Below are positions 8,851 through 18,482 of a stretch of 64,000 nucleotides of DNA, in pieces. The notes beneath the pieces were generated by a model that searched no databases, was not told the DNA's origin, and saw only the letters and a program-made list of their open reading frames with translations. How positions within the stretch are numbered: position 1 is the stretch's first letter; every line of letters begins with the position of its first letter. The stretch comes from JABDMH01 sp964428345 (GTDB taxonomy: Bacteria > Bacteroidota > Bacteroidia > Chitinophagales > Saprospiraceae), in the NCBI GenBank assembly GCA_964428345.1, contig CAYRYD010000023.1, positions 23,528-87,527 of the forward strand, in the 5' to 3' direction. The translations under genes were made by a program, and so were the position numbers.

Positions 8851-11800
8851 ATGATGATAATTGCCTTCCGCAAGCTGCCTGGCTATGCTGTGATATTTGC
8901 TTGCCTCACCTACCTGATGCCAACAGCCCTAAATGGCCAGGTAACCGTAAAGACCTTTCACGATGTCAACAATAATGGGATTCAGGATGCCGGTGAAGAC
9001 CTCATTACCGGATTGACCGTTACGGCTACTGATGCCAACGGGAACGAGTTTCCCTTACTGGATGACGGTAACGGTACCTTTATCCTACCGGCTGAGCTCA
9101 TAACCAGCCGGTTGCGGATTCATGTGACTGGTTACGATGGTACTTTAAAGCAGGGGGTTGCCGGACCAACTTCGGTTTTCTATGTCGAAAACGGAGCCAC
9201 GGTTCTGGTGCCGGTCAGTACCGGTCCCAATTTCAATGTTACCACGAGCAGGATAATGATACCTTGTTACGATGGTGGCACCATCGAAGGAAATACCGGT
9301 CCGGCCTTCGTATCTTTTCCCTATACCGTGAACGGGATTGCCCAGTCGAAAGGTGGGACCGAGGAGGATCCGCAGATGGATGCCACTATCGAACAGATCG
9401 GATCTACCTGGGGTGTTGCTTATCAGAATATACACAAAAGGGCATTTGCAGCAGCATTATTGAAACGACATGTGGGACTGGGTCCTGAAGGAACAGGTGG
9501 ACTCTATATGATCGATTACTCGTCGGGAAGTCCGGTGGTCAATAGTTACAATTTGCAGGGAGTGGTTCCTTCGACAGGACCAACGATTGATTTTGGGTCG
9601 ATACAGCGGGTCAATGTAGATGGTGATGTTGACGAAACGATGCCCTATGCGCTTACTTCCGCGCCCAATACCGCCACCTTCGATATGGATGCTTTCCCCA
9701 AGGTAGGAGCAGTAGCGTATGGAGATATCGATGTGGAGGAAGATGAGCAGACATTATGGATGGTAAACCTGCATCAGCGATCGCTCATTGCCATGGATGT
9801 TTCAGAAGAAAATGTGGTGCCGGGCACCCAAAGCATCCGGCACTATCCGATTGCTGGCATGACGGGATTGCCCAATCTGAATTACCGTTATGCGATGTGC
9901 ATCAATGCGGGTGGCAATCTGAATAATACTGGGGCTGAACCTTTCACTGATCACAACGAGGTGGCCTGGGATAAGAATAAATACAGTGTCGGAGGCCAGG
10001 GTGTTTATAAACCCATAACCGTTTCCAATCTCCTCAACGAGACGGATAAGACCTCCGAGAGTCCGCTCTATAAAACTTTAAGGACAGGAACCTTCAGTTA
10101 TGAAATTCCGGTACCGGTGGCTGAAACCTATACGATAACGCTGCATTTTGTCGAACCGGAAAACTTTGTAGCGGGTGATCGCCTGTTCGATATCAAAGCG
10201 GAAGGCCAGGTCATCCGGTCATCGTATGACATTGTCAGTGAGGCTGGAGCCAACAAGAAAGCGATCACCCTGACTTTCGATATGGATTGCAATGATGGGG
10301 TCATGAATCTTGAATTCATCGCTGTTCAGGGTGCAAAGGTCAATGAAGCGCTTGTCTGCGGAGTGGAGGTGGTTGGTCAAAGCATTATGGAGTCGGGAGT
10401 ATTGCGACCCTGGGGACTGACCTTTCACCAGGGGTTCGGTTATCTCGGTGTAGTGGCCGACGGGTCCATCTCCAAGTCCCGGGAACACCTATTTGGTTTC
10501 GTATTGAGATTTGATCCCGACGATATGGCAGCCGGATTTACCGAGGTGCTGGCGTTCCCGCTTGGATATCCCAGAGAGCGTGCATCGAATGCCCATTTGC
10601 CCCAGCCTCAACCCCTGCGATCCGCAGAGTGGCAAGCCTGGGTCGATCAGTGGGAACTGACGGTTATCCAGACCAAACAGGAGCAATTATCCGCCAGTGG
10701 GGCATTGCTGGCGGCCTATGCCCAGCCAATTATTTCCGACATAAATTTCACCTCCGATGGAGGCATGACCATTGGACTGATGGATCGATGGGGGCATCAG
10801 ACCGGTTACCGCAATTATCCGGCCGATATCACCGATAATACTCTGATCGTCGCCTATGGACCCGGTGATCTTCTCAGGGCTTTTGATGACAATGGTATCC
10901 TTCGACTGGAGACCGAAAATTTTGACAATGGTACCTATTTCCGTAATGATGATGGTCCCAGCTTTGGCGGAGAGTTCTTTTATGATGATCACTTTGTAGC
11001 AGCGGCTGCCCACCATGGAGAAATTTCAACAGGAGGAAATGCAATCCTGCGAGGGACTCAAACTGTGGTGAATACGGTATTTAATCCAATTAATGTGGGT
11101 GCCGGAAATCCGAATTACGACAATGATGGGGTTTATACCCAGGGGATCCAGTTTTACAGCACAGCGACCGGAGAGAAAGAGCGGGCCTATCTTTTTGTGG
11201 ATCAGTTTATCCAGGGTAAGGCCAACGGATTGGGAGATATGGAATTTGCTGCCGAGTTTATCGGGGGAGAGGTCGGCAACTATGTCTGGTGCGATGGCAA
11301 TGCCAACGGGATTCAGGATCCGGAAGAGTCGGGTATTGATAACATCAAAGTGTATTTGATTGATAAGGAAAATGGGGATGCGTTGATAGATTCGGCCACC
11401 ACGGAGAATGGCGGTCAGTTCATCTTTACCAATCTGTTGCCCCAACATTGTTATTCTATGCGTATCGATCTGGTGCAACTGCAGGATATGGGATTTTCCG
11501 GTCAGGTACCTCCGGCAGACCAGGGTGGTGATGATGAACTGGATTCAGATGGCGATCCCACAATGATAGCCGGTTTTAGCGTGGCCATGTTTTGTACCGG
11601 TGCAGTCGGAGAAAACGACCATAGCATTGATTTTGCCTTTCTTGGTCCGCAAGCCGATTCATGCACGCTGTATGCCTGCGCGGAAGTGAATGGGATGGGA
11701 CTTTGCGGTGATTTCCTTCTCGAAGATATCAGAGCCTGTGTGTTACCGATCTCCGGTGCTGGTAACATAGTAGAGATCTATGCAGGATTGCTCGACGACA

Positions 11801-14800
11801 GTCTGATCAATCCTATTACTACCTTTCCAATTCATCTGTGTGAACCGGACTCGATTGTCTATGCCCGGGTAAGCCTGCCTGGTGACGATATGTGCTACTC
11901 CATCGCTAAGGTGACTTTGAATCTGGTGGAGGAATCGATGACCATGCCGCTGTATCACGAGCTTGTTTGTACAGATTCGCTAGTAGATTTGAATCTTATC
12001 GTGATCGATAATGGTCTGGTTTACGATGATATTACGTTTTACATTGACGAAATCAAAACCATGATGATTGCCACACCTGGCAGTTATCTCCCAGCAGGAT
12101 ATCCCGATACCGTATATTTTAATGCAGAGCTGGGCTTTGATGGTGAATGTACCATTATGGGATCCGTCATTCTATTGCCCGCCAGCACTTCCTTAATTGA
12201 GGCCGGAAATGAAGTGAGCGTTTGTGGCTTTAGCTGCGTAGACCTCACCAGTCTCGGAGCCAGTTTTGATCCAAACGGCAGCGGTGCCCTTCTGGCGGAA
12301 TGGACGACCAGCGGCACCGGTACCTTTGTGGGAGGCAACCGCTTTGGAGAAGCTACGATGTATTGCCCCAGTGAAGCCGATATGCTGGCCGGCAGTGTAG
12401 AACTCACCCTGACCGTCCTGGATGATCCATGTGTAATGGTCAGTGATGTGGTGTTGGTGACCATCATGCCCAATATACCCCAGATCATTCATGTCGAACC
12501 CGATACAATCGATTGCACCCATCCTTTTGTGCTGGATCAGGAGGCCAACGATACCTTTCCTACCTGTTTTATGGTCTTTGACTGCTTTGATACTTTAAGG
12601 GGAACCGTGATCGATTATGATCTGCTGATCGGTGATTGCCTGAATATTATAAAACAGATCAAAAGAACTGTACGATTCGTCTACGACAAGCAGGAGTATT
12701 TCTGCATGGACACCATTTCGGTCAGAGCACTTCCCGACACGATCGTTTGTCCCCCAATGCGGGACAGCGTCTATTGCGATACAGTGGGATATTTAAAGGA
12801 TGAAAACGGCCATCCTTCACCGCTGGTCACCGGGTTTCCGATGGCCGATACCATTCCTCTCTGGCCGGCGCCTCCTTCGGTGTGCGACATCCTGGTGGTT
12901 TATAAGGACACCGAATTTACCGGAGACTGTCCGAAGACCATCAAACGGGAGTGGTTTATCAAGAATAATTGCACCGGGTCTTTCGATACCTGTGTGCAGT
13001 GGCTGATGATTTTTGACACCATAGGGCCCTATATCACTAAGTTTGACACAGCTGCACTGTTGCTACCCATTGAATCGGTGTCAACCCATGATTGTTATGC
13101 CGATTTTTACGTACCTAGTGTCACTTTCGAAGACACCTGCTCCGGTGTGAAGATGGTGAAGGCGACCATAGAAAACTATGGCACGGCAATACTGGAGTAC
13201 AATCCGGTGACCAAATGCTATGAAAGTCATCAGAAGTTCCGGCTTCCGATCTCCGAGTTTGACTTTTTTGGAGGAGGGGGGCCTGAAATATCCACCATTC
13301 GTTATGAAGCATTGGACAGTTGCCACAATGCAACGGTGATAGATAGCATTCCAATTGTTATCGTTGACCGGGTCAAACCCGTGGCCATCTGCGACAAGGG
13401 ACTAAATGTGACAGTCACCGATTCGATTGTTTGGGTCGATGCCGAAAGTTTTAACGAAGGCAGCTGGGACAATTGCGGCCTTTCCATGGTACTCGCCAGG
13501 CGTTCTGACTGGGCTACTGCCTGTGGCGTGGATCTTTGCGACGATGTGCACTATTTGTTGAGTGGAGAGCATCATGATTCGTTGTGGTGCGCCAGGATGG
13601 AAACCGACAAACACATCAACCCGGTTGAAGCGCATTACCAGAAAACGATTGAATGGCTTTGTACGGATGGAAGCCGTTGTGCTTTGCCCATTTTAATGGG
13701 GTGGTTTTATGATCTGGTCAGGTATCCGACGATTGATTGTATCGAACATCCGTATGAAGTGGATGAGGCTTATATAGATCAGATCCTCGCCGGGGAATCT
13801 GACGAATTAAATGCCATCTTCCAGGCCGTGATCCCCTGCGTTAAGACGGTTGAGGCCGACTCGCTGGAGGAGGCATTTGCTAAGTACTTTGTCAACAATC
13901 CTGCCGCTCTGGCTCTTGTTCAGTCATTATTAAATGACTATTTACATCTTCTACTTGGTTCTTCTTATATGAATCCCCGGGCCATCGCAGATATTGGGAA
14001 ACAGATCGGCGGTGGCTGGAGTGATGCGGTTCCTTTCTGCTGCGAAGACGCCTGCCAGGATGTGACGGTCGAGTTACTGGTCATGGATTACTGGTGTAAC
14101 TGGAGTAAATGCTGGACGACCGTCCGGGTGGAAGACAAGACACCACCGGAAGTGGTCAGTGAGCTCTATGATGTTACGGTGACCTGCAGTGCCTATAAGA
14201 CCTATTATGCTCCGGCAGTCGAACTGGCCCTTGGCGGAGATTTCGACAGCCTGCAGAGTGTGCTGGGTCGTTACGATAAAGTCACCAGGGACAGTTATGG
14301 CAAGGTGCCTGCCAGGACTACCTATACGATCTATGATTTGAACTGCGATTCCTCACTGGTTGAAAAAGATACCCTGGTTTATGACGATCATCTTGGGTAT
14401 ATCTGGAAAACCTATAAATACTACCGGGCGGAATATGATCTGGACACCTACCAGCGGTTTAATGGTCAGATCGCCGATAATTGTGGATTACAGTGTATCG
14501 AAGAGATGCCCTGGGTGAGTCTGGACGAATGCGGGAATGGCTTTATCAAGCGGGTCTTCAAATTTGTAGGTCAGTGTTCGGATGAAGCCACCGGTCATTT
14601 TGCGGATACCATTGTCCGGTATCAGACGATTTGGGTTACCAATGACTGCGAGATTACCAAGGCCATGTTTGAGGTACCAAAAGATACCATTATCTACAGT
14701 TGTGGAATCGAATACGCTACGGACGGCAGTGGCAATGTTGGTGGCATGTTGAGTCCGGAATATACCGGAGAAGCTCAATATATCTTTGATAACGATTGCC

Positions 14801-16851
14801 GGTTGGTGGGCATTGGCTATTACGACCAGGTGTTCAAGATAGTGGGAGGAGATGAAGCCTGTTACAAAGTCATCCGTACCTGGTGTTTTGCCGACTGGTG
14901 TCATTTGGGCAAACCCATTGAAAAGGCCTGGTGGTTTAATCCACGCTATAAAGGTAAATACATTACCTGCACCCAGAAGATCATCGTGTACGATTCACAG
15001 CCACCAATCTGTACCATCGATGAAATCCCGGCAGTGATCGATGCCAATGGTTGTTTCTATAATCTGAATACCGTCGTCGTGGTTGAAGATGAATGCGGAC
15101 TGCTGGACTACAGCTGGCAAATCATCAATACCAAGACCAACGTCATCGCCGCTTCCGGTAGCGGGGAGCTCAACAGCAGTCAAACCGGAGCATTCATCAT
15201 CACCGCCAACGACCTGGGACAAGGTAGTTACAAACTGAAGGTCAACGTAACGGATGAATGCCAGAATGAAAGCGTTTGTGATGCCGAATTTGTCATCAAT
15301 GCCAACAAGAAACCAACTCCGGTTTGCATCACCAGCCTGACGGCCGAATTGACTCCGATGGATACGGATGGGGATGGAGTGGTTGACACTGCCATGGCGG
15401 TGGTCTGGGCCAATGAATTTAATGTAAGCAGTCAGGCCGCCTGTGGAAGCAGCAATGATGCACTGACTTTTAGGGTAGACTGGGCTGAAGGAGATGCTGT
15501 TCTGCCTCCTGCCACAGCCACCAGTCTGGAAGTTGGATGTGATGATATTGGACCTCAGGAAGTCAGGCTCTATGTGATCGATGAAAGCGGTAGCTGGGAT
15601 TATTGCAGCGTCGTGTTGATGGTGCAGGATAATGCGCAGGGATGTGGTAATATTTCGCAGGCTACCGGCCATCTGACTGGTGAAATTCTGACGGAAAATG
15701 GAGAAGCGGTTGAGCAGGTACAGGTCATGGTGGAAGGTAAGAGCGGAGTTCCCCTCTGGGAAGCGGATGATGTCAGTGGTCAATACTCCATCGATGTGAC
15801 CATGGGGGTTGAAGCCTTTGTCCGACCGAGAAAAAACACCAATCCGCTAAACGGTGTATCAACCAGCGACCTGATCCTGATTCAAAAGGCAATCCTGGGG
15901 AAAGCTCCCCTGGAGAGCTGGTACAAAGAACAGGCCGCTGATGCCAACAACGATGGGAAAATCTCGGCCATTGACCTGATTGACCTTAGAAAGCTGATCC
16001 TGGGAATGATCGATCAGTTACCCTCGAGTGACAGCTGGAGATTTTATGAACGGGAGAGCAACAGGACCTTTTACCATATTGATGAGATGCTGGAAACCAT
16101 GCGTGCGGATTTTGTCGGTGTAAAAATCGGAGATGTAAACGGAAGCAATGATCCGGCGTTGAAGGCAAACCGATCTGCCGAGGCTTTGACCCTGTCTGTC
16201 AACCGTTATCCGGAACAGGAGCGGATTACGTTCCGTGCGACGGAGCAAAAGACGATAAACGGTCTTCAACTTACTCTTGAATTTGATCCATCTAAATTGC
16301 AGATAATCAATGTATTGTCAGGCAATAAAATAAATATTACTGCAGAACATTTCAATTTATTACAGCAGGAAAATGGATGGATTACGCTTTCCTGGAACCC
16401 TGAAGATGGTGCCAGCCTGGAGCTGATACCGGGACAGGAAATTTTCAGTCTTCAGTTGGTTAATCCGGGACAGGTTGATCTGAGTGAGATGTTGACCATT
16501 TCGAGCAGGAGAACACTCGCGGAAGTATACGATGCCGCAGGGGTGGAATCGGGGATTAATCTGGAATTTGAAGATTCCGGCTTCGTTGCTGACTTTAGTA
16601 TGAAGCAAAACCGGCCAAATCCCTGGAAGCATACGACTGCGATTGGATTTACATTGACGGAATCAGCCCTGACGTCGCTGACCATCTACGATGTAAACGG
16701 ACGGATAGTGAAGCAAATAGGAGGTCAAATGCCAGGGGGGTATCACGAATGGAGTATCGATGCTGCAGACCTGCCTGCTTCGGGAGTATATTATTACAAG
16801 CTCGAAACGAATGACCGTACGGCTGTCCGTAAAATGATCCTGATGGATTAG
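8851..16851 (+). CDS. Giant secreted protein with SdrD-like, malectin-like, dockerin-like, cohesin-like and T9SS domains
   Basis: A 2666-aa exported protein; ATG 8851 gives a signal peptide ending near ALNGQ. Approximate order: SdrD/B-type Ig domain with the DVNNNGIQDAGED calcium motif (33-110); a region resembling repeat-propeller proteins (130-370); a malectin-like carbohydrate-binding domain (370-510, with YTITLHFVEPE and RLFDIKAEGQ); a further propeller-like stretch; a second SdrD/B domain with WCDGNANGIQDPEESG (about 807-930); a Cys-rich HYR-like region homologous to the upstream giant (about 1390-2250); a regulatory-like beta domain; dockerin-like calcium loops with ADANNDGKISAIDLIDLRKL (about 2329-2394); a cohesin-like domain (about 2443-2580); and a T9SS type A domain starting QNRPNPW and ending KMILMD. 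It probably sits on the cell surface; the malectin and Sdr domains suggest glycan binding or adhesion, by inference. Confidence 0.85.
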   Translation: MMIIAFRKLPGYAVIFACLTYLMPTALNGQVTVKTFHDVNNNGIQDAGEDLITGLTVTATDANGNEFPLLDDGNGTFILPAELITSRLRIHVTGYDGTLKQGVAGPTSVFYVENGATVLVPVSTGPNFNVTTSRIMIPCYDGGTIEGNTGPAFVSFPYTVNGIAQSKGGTEEDPQMDATIEQIGSTWGVAYQNIHKRAFAAALLKRHVGLGPEGTGGLYMIDYSSGSPVVNSYNLQGVVPSTGPTIDFGSIQRVNVDGDVDETMPYALTSAPNTATFDMDAFPKVGAVAYGDIDVEEDEQTLWMVNLHQRSLIAMDVSEENVVPGTQSIRHYPIAGMTGLPNLNYRYAMCINAGGNLNNTGAEPFTDHNEVAWDKNKYSVGGQGVYKPITVSNLLNETDKTSESPLYKTLRTGTFSYEIPVPVAETYTITLHFVEPENFVAGDRLFDIKAEGQVIRSSYDIVSEAGANKKAITLTFDMDCNDGVMNLEFIAVQGAKVNEALVCGVEVVGQSIMESGVLRPWGLTFHQGFGYLGVVADGSISKSREHLFGFVLRFDPDDMAAGFTEVLAFPLGYPRERASNAHLPQPQPLRSAEWQAWVDQWELTVIQTKQEQLSASGALLAAYAQPIISDINFTSDGGMTIGLMDRWGHQTGYRNYPADITDNTLIVAYGPGDLLRAFDDNGILRLETENFDNGTYFRNDDGPSFGGEFFYDDHFVAAAAHHGEISTGGNAILRGTQTVVNTVFNPINVGAGNPNYDNDGVYTQGIQFYSTATGEKERAYLFVDQFIQGKANGLGDMEFAAEFIGGEVGNYVWCDGNANGIQDPEESGIDNIKVYLIDKENGDALIDSATTENGGQFIFTNLLPQHCYSMRIDLVQLQDMGFSGQVPPADQGGDDELDSDGDPTMIAGFSVAMFCTGAVGENDHSIDFAFLGPQADSCTLYACAEVNGMGLCGDFLLEDIRACVLPISGAGNIVEIYAGLLDDSLINPITTFPIHLCEPDSIVYARVSLPGDDMCYSIAKVTLNLVEESMTMPLYHELVCTDSLVDLNLIVIDNGLVYDDITFYIDEIKTMMIATPGSYLPAGYPDTVYFNAELGFDGECTIMGSVILLPASTSLIEAGNEVSVCGFSCVDLTSLGASFDPNGSGALLAEWTTSGTGTFVGGNRFGEATMYCPSEADMLAGSVELTLTVLDDPCVMVSDVVLVTIMPNIPQIIHVEPDTIDCTHPFVLDQEANDTFPTCFMVFDCFDTLRGTVIDYDLLIGDCLNIIKQIKRTVRFVYDKQEYFCMDTISVRALPDTIVCPPMRDSVYCDTVGYLKDENGHPSPLVTGFPMADTIPLWPAPPSVCDILVVYKDTEFTGDCPKTIKREWFIKNNCTGSFDTCVQWLMIFDTIGPYITKFDTAALLLPIESVSTHDCYADFYVPSVTFEDTCSGVKMVKATIENYGTAILEYNPVTKCYESHQKFRLPISEFDFFGGGGPEISTIRYEALDSCHNATVIDSIPIVIVDRVKPVAICDKGLNVTVTDSIVWVDAESFNEGSWDNCGLSMVLARRSDWATACGVDLCDDVHYLLSGEHHDSLWCARMETDKHINPVEAHYQKTIEWLCTDGSRCALPILMGWFYDLVRYPTIDCIEHPYEVDEAYIDQILAGESDELNAIFQAVIPCVKTVEADSLEEAFAKYFVNNPAALALVQSLLNDYLHLLLGSSYMNPRAIADIGKQIGGGWSDAVPFCCEDACQDVTVELLVMDYWCNWSKCWTTVRVEDKTPPEVVSELYDVTVTCSAYKTYYAPAVELALGGDFDSLQSVLGRYDKVTRDSYGKVPARTTYTIYDLNCDSSLVEKDTLVYDDHLGYIWKTYKYYRAEYDLDTYQRFNGQIADNCGLQCIEEMPWVSLDECGNGFIKRVFKFVGQCSDEATGHFADTIVRYQTIWVTNDCEITKAMFEVPKDTIIYSCGIEYATDGSGNVGGMLSPEYTGEAQYIFDNDCRLVGIGYYDQVFKIVGGDEACYKVIRTWCFADWCHLGKPIEKAWWFNPRYKGKYITCTQKIIVYDSQPPICTIDEIPAVIDANGCFYNLNTVVVVEDECGLLDYSWQIINTKTNVIAASGSGELNSSQTGAFIITANDLGQGSYKLKVNVTDECQNESVCDAEFVINANKKPTPVCITSLTAELTPMDTDGDGVVDTAMAVVWANEFNVSSQAACGSSNDALTFRVDWAEGDAVLPPATATSLEVGCDDIGPQEVRLYVIDESGSWDYCSVVLMVQDNAQGCGNISQATGHLTGEILTENGEAVEQVQVMVEGKSGVPLWEADDVSGQYSIDVTMGVEAFVRPRKNTNPLNGVSTSDLILIQKAILGKAPLESWYKEQAADANNDGKISAIDLIDLRKLILGMIDQLPSSDSWRFYERESNRTFYHIDEMLETMRADFVGVKIGDVNGSNDPALKANRSAEALTLSVNRYPEQERITFRATEQKTINGLQLTLEFDPSKLQIINVLSGNKINITAEHFNLLQQENGWITLSWNPEDGASLELIPGQEIFSLQLVNPGQVDLSEMLTISSRRTLAEVYDAAGVESGINLEFEDSGFVADFSMKQNRPNPWKHTTAIGFTLTESALTSLTIYDVNGRIVKQIGGQMPGGYHEWSIDAADLPASGVYYYKLETNDRTAVRKMILMD

Positions 16852-17238
16852 AGGGATTGGATGGATAGTCAAAAAAGGAAAAGGCATTCCGGCCAGGAAT
16901 GCCTTTTCTTTTTATTAGGTCACCCGTCGGAACGAAGTATCGCGCAGCTATTTATCTATAGCATATCGATGATAAGAGGCAGACCATTCAATGGGGTTTA
17001 AGGAGGATGTTGAATTACGCAGCTTGATGTTGAAGCCGTAAATCGTAGTTTCTGGCGAAGCGAGACGAAGGAAGATACTGGAAGTTGTAACTGACTGACA
17101 CCGTCTGCCAAGGCCTGCCGGGCAGAGTCTCAATGAAGCCAGGAGCGGCGAGAACGGCTGAAGATCTGATAGTAAAAATGTATTCTTAATTAAATCAGCG
17201 CGAGGTAAGTATTTCAACAACCTCCCAGGGGATACCCC
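16852..17238. other. Gene-free spacer between second giant and PLP lyase
   Basis: After the terminator there are about 320 bp with no supported gene. A 90-codon minus-strand frame (16948-17220) is open, but its product lacks any recognisable domain and looks like translated non-coding DNA. Part of it (around 17100-17160) is more GC-rich than the flanks and contains a near-palindrome (TGCCAAGGCCTGCCGGGCA), which would fit a decayed or dispersed repeat. That is only a suspicion. Confidence 0.5.
16878..16913 (+). terminator. Strong Rho-independent terminator after second giant gene
   Basis: A 13-bp perfect stem (16878-16890 with 16896-16908, core AAGGCATTCC/GGAATGCCTT) with a 5-nt loop GGCCA is followed by TTTTT. 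An A-run precedes the stem, so it could also work in the opposite direction. Confidence 0.9.
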
Positions 17239-18438
17239 TTAGGCTAAAGCCTGTTCAAGGTCTTTGATAATGTCCCTGACGTCCTCGATGCCGGCCGAAA
17301 TGCGGACTAAACCGTCCGTAATGCCTTCCGATAACCTGACTTCCCGCGGTATATTGAGGTGGGACATCGTTGCCGGATGAAGAATGAGCGTGTCAACATC
17401 TCCCAATGTTGGTGCCAGGATGCAAAATTTCAGTTTTCGCATGAAGGTAACAGCTTCTTCCAGATGGCCGGCAACTTCAAAGCTAACCATACCCCCAAAG
17501 TGTTTCATTTGCCTGCGGGCAAGAGCGTGGGAGGGATGGTCTTCAAGGCCGGGATAATTAACCTTACTTACCCTGGGATGTCCTGTGAGGTACCGGGCGA
17601 TTTCAAGAGCATTGGCAGAGTGTTTTTCCATCCGCAGAGCGAGTGTTTTTAGTCCGTTGTGGACCAGCCAGGCATCCCAGGGATTGCAGTTGGTGCCTGC
17701 CAGCTTCATGACCGGCCAGATCTTCTCCTGCAGCAAACCAGGATCCCGGGCCACCAGGACTCCGGCAGTAGAGTTGCCGTGACCGTTGAGATACTTGGTA
17801 GTGGAGTGAATAATGAAGTCGATCCGATAGGCAAAGGGTTGCTGCAGATAGGGCGTGGCAAAGGTATTGTCGACCGCAGAATAAACCTGATATTTTGCAG
17901 CGAGCCGGGAGATGTTTTCCAGATCGATGCAAGCCATGGTAGGGTTAGCCGGACTTTCACCATAGATCAGTTTTATCCGGGCATCCCGGGCGAGTATTTC
18001 TTCAACTGCGGTGAGATCAGAAAGATCAGTAAACACCGGTTCAATGCCATTTGGCTTAAGGATCCGGATAAATTGTTCGGTGGTCCCCCCATAGAGGTTG
18101 GCCTGGGTTAAAATTTTATCGCCGCTTTGGAGAAGGCCAAGAACCATGGTTAGAATGGCTGACATCCCGGAGCTGAACATGATGGCTCCTGCCTCTACAT
18201 CATCCAGATTGTGAGACTCCAACAGGGCTATTTTTGCCGCTACCGTATCCATCGTCGGATTTCCAAAACGGCTGTAAACATGACCCTTTTCCGCTCCGCT
18301 GAATATCCGGATTCCTTCATCAATGCTTTCAAATGCAAATGATGACGTGGCATAGATGGGCAGGATATGGGGTTTGGTGGAATGATTTTCCTTAATTTCG
18401 CGCACGCAAGCCGAATGCAGGCCAAATTCGCTTTTCAT
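17239..18438 (-). CDS. Cys/Met metabolism PLP enzyme (methionine gamma-lyase / cystathionine gamma-synthase-like)
   Basis: Cytoplasmic PLP enzyme of the trans-sulfuration family, which performs gamma- or beta-elimination/replacement on homoserine esters, cystathionine or methionine. The 399-aa length is normal. Visible landmarks: YSRFGNPT with the phosphate-binding Tyr/Arg (residues 55-62), SSGMSAI, NLYGGT (115-119), ESPANPT, AVDNTFATPYLQQP (Asp190) and the Schiff-base motif HSTTKYLNGHG with Lys215. The C-terminal RLSEGITDGLVRISAGIED is the substrate-carboxylate Arg region. Start ATG 18436-18438 gives MKSEFGLHSACVREI, close to methionine gamma-lyases. It is monocistronic and divergent from rluD across 44 bp. 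Which reaction it catalyses cannot be decided from sequence by eye; methionine gamma-lyase is my first choice. Confidence 0.88.
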   Translation of the reverse strand: MKSEFGLHSACVREIKENHSTKPHILPIYATSSFAFESIDEGIRIFSGAEKGHVYSRFGNPTMDTVAAKIALLESHNLDDVEAGAIMFSSGMSAILTMVLGLLQSGDKILTQANLYGGTTEQFIRILKPNGIEPVFTDLSDLTAVEEILARDARIKLIYGESPANPTMACIDLENISRLAAKYQVYSAVDNTFATPYLQQPFAYRIDFIIHSTTKYLNGHGNSTAGVLVARDPGLLQEKIWPVMKLAGTNCNPWDAWLVHNGLKTLALRMEKHSANALEIARYLTGHPRVSKVNYPGLEDHPSHALARRQMKHFGGMVSFEVAGHLEEAVTFMRKLKFCILAPTLGDVDTLILHPATMSHLNIPREVRLSEGITDGLVRISAGIEDVRDIIKDLEQALA

Positions 18439-18482
18439 ATTAGTATGGCATTAAAGAGGAACCGAAGATAGTAAATTGGAGT

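Noticed and set aside
16948..17220. 90-codon minus-strand frame
   Set aside because: No domain, no start context and composition unlike the neighbours' genes; probably chance opening in a spacer.
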